Of a stretch of 64,000 nucleotides of DNA, positions 1 to 11,811 are shown one piece after another. A program made the translations under genes and the position numbers. The notes beneath the pieces are model-generated. The model saw only the letters and a program-made list of their open reading frames with translations. It was not told the DNA's origin and did no database searches. The number at the start of each line of letters is the position of its first letter. Position 1 is the stretch's first letter. The stretch comes from Burhinus oedicnemus (Eukaryota > Chordata > Aves > Charadriiformes > Burhinidae), in the NCBI GenBank assembly GCA_008921705.1, contig VFFE01007016.1, forward strand, positions 303,225-367,224. The letters run 5' to 3'.

Positions 1-3000
1 AAAGCTGTTGTACATTTGTGAGTACAAATGGGTCAATTGTGCCCAGAACTTGCAGTTTTATTCAGCTGGGAGAATAATCCCATCCTTCTTTCCAAAAAGA
101 AATCTACAATTTTGCCTTCCCTAACAAGCAATTCACCTGAAGCATTAGCGCTTCAACTAGCAAGAGCAAATGCAGTGTCATCCACAGCTCCTGGGTATGG
201 CTGTCACTTCCCAAAAGGCAGGTGAAACGCACCGCGGACAACCACATCTCCTCATCGGGAGAGCGACCAGTTATCTCCTGTCTGACATCTATAATATTTC
301 AGACTCCTTTAAAACCAGGCACTTCCAATAAACTCTGGGAGCAATCAATCCTCCGCTCTCACTGAAAACTGTTGCTGCACAGAGGAAAATAAACTCCAGA
401 ATATCTCGGCAAACAATTTAGGGTGAGAAATTTTTCTTTTCTAACAATTAGTAGAGAGCCTTTGCGTACCTCTTTCAGCAGCCACCAAGGGCGGAGGGAA
501 GTGGAGAGGGTCACAACCTTAATTCTGGACACAAATTGGCTGCTGGTTCTCCACTGCCGAAAGGGGGAGAGGGAGGTTATGGCCACGGAGTAATGAGCGA
601 CATTACAGGGCAATCAGGGAACGGAGACGTGAGCTGGAGAGACGTGCTGAAGGCAGGGAAAACATTCCTTAAATTAAACCCCTATTGTTCACCTCGTCTC
701 TGCCTCGGTGGATAATCCACGAGACTCCGAGCTCCTGCCAGGAGCCAGCGTGAATAATTCCAGAACATTTTTCCTACCTGTCGGTAACGTAGCAGTCTAT
801 GCACGCACGAGCTTTCCACTTCTTTGAACCATACATACAGGAAGGTAAGTTTTCTGTAATCCCTGCGAATATCCTTTCCTTTCCCTTTTTCTCAGTAAAA
901 TCTATACTGTGGTTTTTCAGGATGAAGGGGTGCCAGCCGCGCTGCTGAGAAATCATGAGTGCAGTACCTGACTCCTCAGCACGTCGCGCATCGTTAGAGC
1001 GAGGTTATTCACAGGATTATGGGGGGCTGAGGGCAACGAGACCATCATCTGGCTGGAGGCAGACTGTGCAGAGCCCCACGCCTGAAGATAAGCTGGTGGT
1101 AGCAAAACCCTTTCTAAAGACGACTGCGGGACCCGAATTACACGAAGATGGCAGGATTAGTCTCCTCAGTGGATATCTGACCCAGCTTCCACGCTGACGT
1201 GTGCTGTAGAAAAATATGAAGGCAGCAACAACTGGCAACTCTGGCTCTCAACACCAGAGACTGCCTAAGAACCGTGCTGGAACTAATGCAACCTGCTTTG
1301 AGATCTTCATTCAAAAGACTTTGTGCAAGACTGTAAGGGCGTATTACATACAGTATGCTGTGATGCTAAATATATCCATGCCCACTGAGAACGGCGGCAA
1401 TTTGATTCGAGTTCTATCTTCTAAACCACGGCGGATATCAACTCTTGCTTCCTTCTTCTCATTAACACTGCTGTAAAGTGCCTGGCACAAATCTGCATCA
1501 AATGAATATAATTACAGAGGAAAATACATTGCATTAACTTATATGTCTGGCCTCCCCTTGTTTTTTCTGTCTTACCACTGTTCTTTTCTCCTTCCTTTTC
1601 TGTATGGCAGTTTTGTTTCTATTTTTCTTCTCAATTCATCTTTGTCCTTCTTTTCTTTTGGTATTTCACCTATTCCTTTATTCAAGCCCAAAGTTGATTG
1701 CTTTCTCCCCTCTTTTTTTTTTTTATGTTTGATTGATTTATTCTGCACTGACGTAAATCACTTTATACAAAGCATATAAACTATAGAACTCCCTGCGGAA
1801 TGCCATAAGCACTGCTACCATCCGTGTAGGTAAGGGGGAAAAAATAGTGGAGTTAACGAAGTGCTAAATTAAGTAAAAATCTCTTACATCATACTTTGAA
1901 GCTTGCCAAAATCTGACTCTTCAGATGTACTGCAACAGCAATTTTCTAAGACACAAGTCCTTTGCAGGCGAAAAATCTTTATACTTTAGTGTCAGACAGG
2001 AAAAGAAATACAGATTCTCCCAGCTGCTATAGAAGGGACCGGGGGACAAGGTAACCTTTCAACCAACCAGGCCTCAAGCCATCAGACCGTCGCTACTGCA
2101 CGGCACCCAAAAAGATGCGATTGTTCTTGCCTACTATGGAAAAGAAAGAGAAGGAAGATGAAGGAATGTATTTGCTTTTCATATCTCGTCTGAAACACCT
2201 GCAGGACTTCAGGCAAGTGATCTCTGTTGAAATTCATTGTATTGCTCAATCCATCCTTGCTTAATTCATCTCATGAAACTCAGAAATGGTACCCAGGCTA
2301 TAGGCTGGCTCTCTACAGAGATGGGAATTACATCCCTAATTACAAGATATGAAACTGCCCTAATAATAAGTTCTGTGCTCAAGAAGTCCCCACCCAGGGG
2401 GGTGAGCTTTGACCTCTTTTAACAAAGACTGCAACACAGTTGATAAGAACATTAAAGCAAGTCACTGCTCCAGAAACTGCGCGTTCGCTTGCTCTGAGCA
2501 CTCTGGCGCTGGCTGCAGAAATTAGCTTTTGAGCACATCTCGCTAGATCGAGTCGGTGAGTCGTCTGTCCCCCGGTGCTAAAACACAGATTTGGGGCAAC
2601 AGCATAGGGAGGTGCAGAAGGGGAACTAGAAAGGCAGACAGTTTTACCTCCACAGCATTCACCTGCTTTGCCCCCCAGACCCCTAGAAGTCCCAGGACAA
2701 GCACAGCTCGACAGGTCTGTTCCAGGCATTGCTGGGGAAATTAATCCGAATTTTTCATGCATCTTCAAGGATGAGCCTTCAGGACCCCTGGAGATGAATG
2801 GCTCCTCTACAAAACACACCCTACCCCAAAAAGCGTCAGGCCTTGCTAAGCTGGCGTTACTGCATCTCACGTTTCCTTTCAAACGGCACCTCTTGCCCTA
2901 AGAACATTCTCCCTCCTCACACCAGCAGCAAAAGACTGCAGCAATCTCTAACCGGGGACATGTTTTCTTCTCCAGCACAGATCCGTAGCATTTAACAGCA

Positions 3001-3430
3001 AACCTTCAATTATCACAGCACATGACCGTAAAACTTGCTCAACTGGAAACATTCGGCTATTTCTAACCTTGCCTTCAGTCGTCTTCTTTCTTTTGCCCCC
3101 AAAGCCATCTAAAACAGCATTCTCCTGGAACCTCTGCGCAGCCTGCCTAGCACAAAGTTAAACCATAAGTCAAAGTGATTACAATTATATGGAAATATAT
3201 ACATCTCCTTCAACACTGTGCTGGGAACGTGGCTCCTAATGGGACATCGCTACCCATTACTCATAAGGCCACGACATGTGGCATTTCCCAGAGAACCCGC
3301 ACATTTTCCTTTTTGTGCCGGATAACTTATAAGCAGCAACCAGGTTTTTTCCTTTTGGGGCTCTGCCTTCCATACGCATAATCTGAGTCCTTAAAATGAA
3401 CCCCCTGATCTGGATTCCACCTGCTTGGGA

Positions 3431-3471
3431 GAAAAAATTTAAAAAAAGGAAAAAAAAAAAAAAAGAAAAAA
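3431..3471. repeat. A-rich low-complexity tract
   Basis: The tract is almost entirely A, interrupted by a few G and T bases, within intron. On the gene (minus) strand it reads as a T-rich tract. It produces the Phe-rich translation of the minus-strand frame here, which is not a gene. Confidence 0.9.
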
Positions 3472-4565
3472 GTCTTGGAAATATATAGCAACAAGAAACT
3501 GGCAGGACAAACTCACACTCCCACTGTGCCAAATTGCAAGTTTAGTAATTCTGTTTTCTTCCCGCCGAGTGGAAGGTGTCATTAGCTGCTGTATTTAGAG
3601 CCACAGAAAAGGTTCTTGGAGCAATCCCCAGCCTCCCTCTGAACCAGGTGGCTGGTGACCACGGGAGCTCTCTGCAGCTGGGGACCTTCACCTTCATCTT
3701 CCTGCAGTCACCACTTCAATTTTAACGGAAAGGAAATAAATGGGGCAAGTGGCACGGTATGAAGAGAAACCCGCCGGCTATGCGGTCCTTCTCCGGGCTG
3801 AAATTCATCCCTGCATCAGGGCCACTTTAAAGTCCCTGCGCTGCATGAACCACTCCCGGGTGCTTTTAACTCAAGAATAGCTTTTTCCTTCTGGGAGAGG
3901 ATTTCTCCTCTAGGCTGGTCCCTGCGGAGCACTCGTTGAACCAAATCCTCATTTCTGAAGATGAATATAACAATTTAAAGAATCATCCTCTTACTGTGAG
4001 CCTTGGAGGGGAGCACAAGGGCCTTGGAAATGTCCTGCAATCACGCACACGTGCACCTGGGCTTGAGTCTTGTCTGCTGGCAACAATCCTACATGCTTTG
4101 GAGAACATCAGCCCATCTGACCACGAGAAGACCTCCTGCTTCCGCAAACGTGCCCAGCCACCGCGCTGGCTTTGCTGGCAGCACCGTGCGACAGGGAGGG
4201 GGAACGGCAGAGCGCGGCTGCGGCTGCTCGATGGGATTTCGAATAAATAAAGATACAAACCCATAACCGTAGGTGGGCTCCGTGATGCCTGCCACGAGGA
4301 GGGGAGGGGGAATGTGAGGAATTGCCCCCTTTCACGTGGTGACCGAGGATGGGAACGCCCTGCTGTTTCCAGATTTGTTTGGGATGGTTGAAATGAAGAC
4401 CGCCTGCGCTGCCTGAGAATTGGGAAAATCTGTGCAAAATTCATTATTTATAAGAAAGCTGTCCAGAGGCAAATTGCCTGGAATCCATTAAAGGGAGAAA
4501 TCCCGGCTCCCTCGGCAGTTGCCTGGCACAGGACTTTTCCACTGACACAAATGGAGGGGACGGAG

Positions 4566-4585
4566 AAAAAAAAAAAAAAAAAAAA
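4566..4585. repeat. Mononucleotide A run of 20
   Basis: Twenty consecutive A bases follow the sequence cggag. There is no AATAAA close upstream, so a retrocopy tail is not supported. It is likely to vary in length between individuals. Confidence 0.9.
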
Positions 4586-5035
4586 TCACTTTCATTTCTA
4601 ATTAATCTTCTGGTCCATAATACTTTGAATTAAGGAAAAAAAAATATAAAATCTGTACCCTCTTTGACAGAGGAAGGAAGAAGCCGAAAGGGATGCAGGA
4701 AGCTCTGGCATCTTGGCTGCAGTTCAGGCCTCGTCCTCCTCAAACCCGTGGGAGCGGGTGAACCCTGCAGCCTCCTGCTCCGCTCCCCACGGTGCGGCCA
4801 AAGCCCCCGCAACGCTGCAGGGGGCTGCTCTGGGGAGGAGGAGTGGGACCATCTGGGTACAGACTGGGCTATTTACCCTGGAAAGGAAAAATCCCGGTGA
4901 AGATAAGCAAAGGGAGAAAGGAATTTGAAGGATGCCTTGGACAGAAACGAAGCAGACTGTTGGACAAAGCATGGACGAGACAAGCAGAAAGGCCCGGGAA
5001 CAAGGAGATCCAACCCATGCATTATCTCTTCAAAA

Positions 5036-5070
5036 TACAATAATAATAATAATAAGTATTATTATTATTT
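5036..5070. repeat. AAT/ATT trinucleotide tract forming a hairpin
   Basis: A run of AAT units switches directly into ATT units, so the two halves are reverse complements. Arms of 11 bases (5045-5055 and 5059-5069) pair perfectly around a three-base centre, gta. This is a microsatellite with a strand-switch, possibly a template-switch product. Confidence 0.85.
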
Positions 5071-8000
5071 CATTCCTCAACCCCAGATTTCCTAGCCTTC
5101 TTCCTCCTTCCCATGTCTCTCTTCCCTGCATTCATTATTAATGCCACCGGGGGTACAGATTTGCACTTTGGTTTCTGAAAAATTAATTTAATGATTAAAA
5201 TTTCAGTCCCTGAGTGATGAAAGCAGCTCGGGCAAGGTGGAGATGCCCCTTTGCAGTTTGAAGGCCTTTGGTACGCTGGCCGCTTACCCCTGCGCGAGAA
5301 GCCTCCCTGCAGACCTAGCTCAAGGGGGAAAGATCTGGTAGGAAAACGCGGGTTTAGGTTGATCAAGCTCTGCTTTTGTGGAGAAGCCATTTCAGTTTAA
5401 TACCTTATCAACGCTCAAATTCGGCGCAGAGAGCGAACCCCGGGTTCTTCCAAGGCTCAAGTACTCGTGGCTTTCTACACAATTCCCCGAGTAACGGAAA
5501 ATCTCCAAGTGTAAATATTAATCAACACTGTACGTCTGTCACTTGTTGGCAAGCTGACTGCAGGCTGAGAGACTTCCAGGGGGGCTAATGAAGTCTTCTG
5601 TGACAACGTGCTTTGAAATGAAAGAACAGTGGAGAAAGGCCCTCAGAGGTAGACACCTTCTTGACTCACAAACAAGGTCTATTTTCTCATCTGCACCCAC
5701 ATCTACCGTGAGCAAGACCCAAGGAACATGCAAACTGGTGAGGAAAGGGTGCCGGATCACACAGCACCCACCTCTTGGGGGCAACTTCCTCCTATTCCAG
5801 AAGAGCAGAGACCCCCACTGCAAATTCCATATCAGCTCAGGAAGGTCCTTTCCGGGGCTGCAGCGGAGCTACCCTTCCCATCAGCTGCGCATCAAAGGCA
5901 GAAGCAGGCGAAAAGCCTGCGTAATTCTCCACCCTCAACTCCTGGCACTGTTGGTTTTGTTTATTTTGAAACAAGCGTGAGAGAGAAGTCAGAGCTCTGA
6001 GCAGCACACGGAGCTGAGGAGCTCAGAACCCTTCTCCAGGTTTAGATAAGAGAAGGAGGAGGAAGGGCTGGATATAAACTTACAGATACCGATGTCATTC
6101 CTAAAGTGCTAAAAAATGGCAAAATAGAACAAACACAAAAAAAATAAGACTGCCTTTTCCATGGCACTTTACTGAGTAAAAACCCAACTAAACCTTGAAG
6201 CAGAATAAAGACGGCAAACTCCTCCATCCTTGGGAAGCAGCATCTTTCCATTCACCTATCAGCACCGGGCTCAGAACACGGTGACAGCGCTGGCAGGATA
6301 TTCCCCATCAGCCAACGTGGCGCTGCTTGTGCTGCCGTCATCGGGATCGGAAAGGCACAAAGAGGAACGGGGAGCGCTGTGGGGAACTCTGCTGAAATCC
6401 TCCGCAGGCAGGAAAATGGCAAAGCTCTGAAACTGAGAACTGACTTCCTCTGAAGCACCAGGATTAGTGACAGCCCACGTTGCATGTCATTGGGGTCGTG
6501 ACAACTACAGGAACACCGAATGCCCGCTCAAAGGCAACTCCTGGACTCACCTAATGTGCGTTTGCTCATGAAGTATTTTAATCAAAGCAACGTTTCTAAA
6601 GACTCTCCTATATTGTCAATTTAGGGGAAAAACCTTTTTGCTAGCTCCAGAAGAACACACGCTGTATACATCACCATCGCAGCGCTACCAGGAACAAAAA
6701 GCAACGTGTGCAAAACCTACTTTTTACCACATTCACGGAAACTTTGCAGGACAAATGTGCAGAGCATTGGTTGCTTGGAAAACTTGCTGCTTTTCTTCCT
6801 CAGGATGTGGCTTTGTGGAGGTTTCAGAACACGTGGGCTTTTATGTGCTGTTCAACTCTTGAAGTTATTCTGAGCCAAGAGCCTTTAGCGCCGTGGTCCT
6901 GTATCTACAGGACAGACAGAGCATCACTACGTGCAACAGTAGCTCCCTCGCGTGCTTTCATGCGCCAGCATTCCCGCCTCCGGACAAGTTCACTCATCCT
7001 GCTCTTACAGAACCCAGGTGGTTTTACGGAGCCCACGGCTATTTAATCTCCCCTTCTGAACAGGCTCCAGAGCGGGACGCATCCCACCTTGCAGCAGCGG
7101 TGACTCCAGCCTCGTGACACCAGCACAGCCGAGAGATGACGTGCTGGGGCGCACAGCCCCGACGCTCCGCACAGAGCGGAGAGGAAATGCTGGAACAAGC
7201 ACTTTGGCACAGCTTCTTGGCTGGGCTAAAGGTTTATTCCTGGGATGCTGCTTTCCTGCAGACTAAGGAAAATTAAATTTAGCACTTTGCAAATAAATAG
7301 GTTAAGGCTGAAAGGACACTATTTAGGAATTTACTGCTTACAGCAGCCTCGGAGATTATAGATCCATCACCGTCTATTACCTTGCTAGTTACTGCTTCCA
7401 CTCTGTCCATCTTCCCCACTTACAGAGCGGTCCTTTCATCAGGTCTTTTTCTGTTCCAACTTGAAACTGTCATCGCTCTAATGGAATTATATGAAGAAAA
7501 ACAACTTTGGGCTGCAGTGACTCTGCCAAAAAGCCAAGGACATCTCCCCTTGCTTTCCCAGGACAACACGGTGAGATTCTTGCCCGACAGAGACACGCGC
7601 ACGTGTCCAACAGCCTCCTGGGCAATACAGCGACCGACAGCTGTTTACACACATGTCCAAAACCTCCGGGCCTCCCCGCAGCCGTCAGCTGGGCCCTTTC
7701 AACGCCCAGAACCACGAGAGCTTTCGCAGGGACCGGCAAGCCAACAGCTGGGTGGTAACCCTCGCTGCAGATTCACCGTAGCTACATTGCACGTGGCACG
7801 AGAACTCACCGCCGAATGCACCGACATGGCTATAAACCCCCTCCTCGTGCTGCACGCACCTCTCCCGCTGACAGACAGTCCCTTCTCCAGAGTCGGATAC
7901 ATCCCAGAAATGCAAAGTGACAGCTAGCACATGAAACGCTCTCCAGAGCCTTCCATTAAGGCAGACAAACCCTTCGGTTTAAGGTTGAAATTTATGTCGG

Positions 8001-9900
8001 CTCCCCAGAACGCAGCTGAGACAGAGCCACCATTATCAGCTACTCGCTTTTGCTGAACCTGAATACAGATTAGGGACAAATTAAAATTTTTCAAGCCACA
8101 GTTTGATATATTCCCTCCAAGATACAGGCAGACAGGCTTGTCGTCTTCCAGAAGCTAATGATGCCATCAAAAGATAACGTTGGGAGTTACCAAAGCTGGA
8201 GGTCATCCTCAGCTCTCCAGTTCCCCGCTTCCCCCGCGGAGGAGAAAGCAGCAATGGGATTTAGCCATGAATCCTTCTGCGACAGATTTGACATAAAATA
8301 CCTTTCCACACTTCTTCCTCAAAGGACGCTCTCATGCAACTGGCAAAAAAGCAAATACATTAAATCCGAAGTCCTGAAATAGTACTAAGTTACCCGCTTT
8401 TACCACTAACATTCACATGGGGCAGAAGGAACGTTTTTTGTGTGTGGAGTTAGGACGATCCACATACTTGTATGTTTGAAGCAAATGTGAGAATAGGAGA
8501 GGTTTTTCACCATTTCAACGAATACGAGTAAAGACAGTTGATACATTATTAAATGCTAATGTTAATCTGCATCCGCGTTAAGTATTAATTCCTTAAGTTT
8601 ACAGAATGTAAAGAGCTGAGCTGCAAAAACTGTTATTCTGTAGCACAGGGTAGGACTCCACCAGAATCACGGCAGCCAGTGCCCGTAACAAAGCTCTCCG
8701 GAAGGATTTTCAGTTTACTGCTGCATTCTGTCATCGCTCCACAGCCCCAGCACCGTGGCAAGGACACCAGCGTTAATAGATTCATACTGCAACACTGACA
8801 GGCCACGTTGCGATCCGGACAGCCTGCGTGGCACGTTGCGCTTAGGACTCCCCGATGCCGTGAAGTGCGTCAAATCTCAAGAAATGCCATGACCGAATGC
8901 TTGATGTGCTTCCAACCCTCTCCAGCAATAACCGCCTCCAAATAGAGGTGGGATGCCTTGGAGCAAAGCAGAAGGTATGTTCACCGTGGGTGTTATTTTT
9001 GCTTTCTTACAAGCAGTTTCTCAAGAGGAAAATGTAAGAGACCTCTGTTTCGGTAAAGGTCTCAGGGAACACCCATACGCAGCAGAGACGGGCATCCCAT
9101 GAAGAAGAGCTGTTTTGAGATACGGGCTCTTATCTTCAACTGGCAAGCCAGTTTGAGAAAAAGCGTATCAACTGGTTTATGCGACACTAACTTCATGGTT
9201 AAGAACCATGTAGTAATCGAGCGTTTAGACTTCAAACTGTGGAAGCAACACAAGGATGACAGAGGAATGTATGGCCGTGAGATCCTGGCTCCCGTCTCGC
9301 CCCTGATGGTGGCCCTTTGGCTGCCAAAGGGGACCTGTGACCACAACACCCATTTCTCTGCTCCTCACCATTCCACCACTAAATCCCTCCCCACTCACCT
9401 GCCAAGCCTTGTGGGAAAGGGCCTAGATGAGGGCACAACACAAGCATTTATATTCAAAACAAAGGAGAAGACCTTTATACTAGCCCAGACCCGCTCTTCA
9501 GATGGAGACAACGGATATCCCAAGACCATACCAGCACAGGAATCTTTTGCTGTGTTTCCGTATTTGTGAAGAGGGTTTTATATACACAAACACACCCTCT
9601 CATCCCTCACTAATTACATTTCCTCCCTGGAGATTAGAAAAATCTTTTGCCCCAGTCAAGCATGGGTAGTAGCTATAACACCCGAAGCAAGAGATAAGTC
9701 CTAATTATATTTGTATTTAAATAACGTGCTGATTACTCAAGAAAGAAGAGAGGCAGCGTCTGCCACTCACTCTCGCTGGTGGCTTTGGGCAGGCTGAGCC
9801 GTGCTGCTGTACTCTGGGGCTCTCACATGGTGGTGGGTGCTTTGCTGGACCTTACCAGCTGTACCTCACCTTGGAGTCATCTCCTGGAGCTGACTGCTTT

Positions 9901-11032
9901 TCATAGAATCACCTAGGTTGGAAGGAACCTTTAAGATGATCAAGACCAACCATCAACCTAACACTGCCATGTCCACTGCTATACCCATGTCCCTCAGCAC
10001 CACGTCTGCCCGGCTTTTAAAGACCTCCAGGGACGGCGATTCCACCACTGCCCTGGGCAGCCTGGTCCAATGTTTGATAACCCTTTCGGTGAAGAAATTC
10101 TTCCTAATATCCAACCTAAACCTCCCCTGGCACAACTTGAGGCCATTTCCTCTTGTCCTATCGCTTGTTACTTGGGAGAAGAGACCGACCCCCACCTGGC
10201 TCCAACCTCCTCTCAGGTGGTTGTAGAGAGCGAGAAGGTCTCCCCTCAGCCTCCTCTTCTCCAGGCTGAACAACCCCAGGTCCCTCAGCCGCTCCTCACA
10301 AGACTTGTGCTCCAGACTCTTCACCAGCTCCATTGCCCTTCTCTGGACACGCTCCAGCACCTCAATGTCTGTCTTGGGGTGAAGGACCCAAAACTGAACC
10401 CAGTATTCGAGGTGGGGCCTCACCAGTGCAGAGTACAGGGGGACCATCACTGCCCTAGTCCTGCTGGCCACACTATTTCTGAGACAAGCCAAGATACTGT
10501 TGGCCTTCTTGGGCACACTGGTGGCTCATATTCAGCTGGATGTCAACCAACAGCCCCAAGTCCTTTTCTGCCGGGCAACTTTCCAGCCACTCTTCCCCAA
10601 GCCTGTAGCACTGCATGGGGCTGTTTGACCCAAGTGCAGGAGCCAGCACTTGGCCTTATTGAACCTCATACCATTGGCCTCGGCTCATTGATCCAGCCTG
10701 TCCAGATCCCTCTGTAGAGCCATCCTACCCTCAAGCAGGTCAACAGTCCTGCCCAACTTGGTGTCATCTGCAAACTTAGTGAGGGTTCGCTCAATCCCCT
10801 TGTCCAGGTCATTGATAAAGATATTAAACAGACCTGGCCCCAATATTGAGCCCTGGGGAACACCACTTGTGACCAGCCACCAACCAGGTTTAAGTCCATT
10901 CACTGCCACTCTTTGGGCTGGGCTGTCCAGCCAATTTTTCACCCAGAGAAGAGTAAGCCCATCCAAGCCATGACCAGCCAGTTTCTCCAGGAGAACACTG
11001 TGGGAAACAGTGTCAAAGGCTTTACTAAAGGT
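9901..11032 (-). mobile_element. CR1 LINE, 5'-truncated, defective reverse transcriptase (copy 1)
   Basis: The left edge tcatagaatcacctagg is the reverse complement of a CR1 3' end, so the element reads right to left. In sense it enters the reverse transcriptase domain at [10 protein letters not shown], then shows the [10 protein letters not shown] motif and the catalytic FADDTKL motif, followed by the downstream CR1 region ([35 protein letters not shown]). An in-frame TGA at 10685-10687 replaces the Trp expected in the RWAEAN context. Between roughly 10530 and 10650 the frame must change and return. Homology starts mid-domain at about 11032, so the endonuclease and the first RT part are missing, which is typical of 5' truncation. 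It is non-autonomous. The 215-codon plus-strand frame here is its antisense shadow. Subfamily was not determined. Confidence 0.95.
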
Positions 11033-11788
11033 CTGCTCACAAACCTGCTCCTGGAGCATACGAGGAGAAGGTGAGGGGGTGGTACAAAAGCCACCTCCAA
11101 CTCCCTCAGCAATGCTCCGACTGCATGTCCTCTGCACCGTCCCCCAGTCCTCGCAGCCAGCTAAGATGGTTCAGGGATGTCCATCCAGAATCACAAGTGG
11201 AGGAAAGGGCCACAAGGGCTGCCAAAGTCCCTGAGACAATTTGTCACACAGTGATGGCATAGGAGATGATGTCATGACACAGTATTGCCGCAACTGAACA
11301 CGCTGGTCTTGGAGCAGCCCAACGCCAGCAGTGTGGCCCAGAACTGACCCAAGGCATGCAAGATGGCCTGTCCCCTCCTCCTCATGTCCAGAGATAGACA
11401 AATAATTGAGACTGGAGCAGCCAGGGAAGATAGCACAGATGTGGAGTACCCAGAAACTCAGGACTTTTCACCCCCAAAAGGATAAAAACCTCCAGCAATT
11501 TCCTCTCCTTTTCATGTGCAGCTTTGAACATCACCGTACGCAAGCAACCATTGCTGACACAGCTCTGCATATTCTGCAAATTCAGAACAGAGCAGCCAGG
11601 GAAAGCAACAAGCGTGCATCAAAAGCTTTTTTTCTTGTCAAAAAAGATTTTTAACACCCATTTCATGTGTGCTGCAGCAAGGCCTTTGTGTTCCCCCATC
11701 GCCCGGACTCAAAGGCATGGCCTTTTCCTTCAAGAGCGCCAATCACACAGGCCCCAAGTAGAACATCTTTTCAAACTACCAGAGGCTC

Positions 11789-11811
11789 AAATAAATAAAT
11801 AAAATAAATTT
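11789..11811. repeat. AAAT tetranucleotide repeat
   Basis: A short run of AAAT units with one imperfect unit, in intron. Confidence 0.8.

Larger units (their letters stand above)
1..9900 (-). other. MAD1L1: MAD1L1 intron, far downstream part; no exon seen
   Basis: This stretch lies 3' of the RLK exon and reads as ordinary bird intron of mixed GC with many short chance frames on both strands. I looked on the minus strand for the last MAD1 exon (human ending LELFSRQTVA) and did not find it. Simple-sequence patches include a T run near 1711-1725, an A/G-rich tract at 3431-3471, an A20 run at 4566-4585 and a trinucleotide hairpin at 5036-5070. No RNA gene or promoter could be supported. Confidence 0.6.

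Noticed and set aside
2379..2882. 167-codon minus-strand frame
   Set aside because: Cys/Ser/Gly-rich text with no family resemblance; not MAD1 and not a mobile element.
10070..10717. 215-codon plus-strand frame
   Set aside because: It is the antisense of the CR1 reverse transcriptase region of copy 1.
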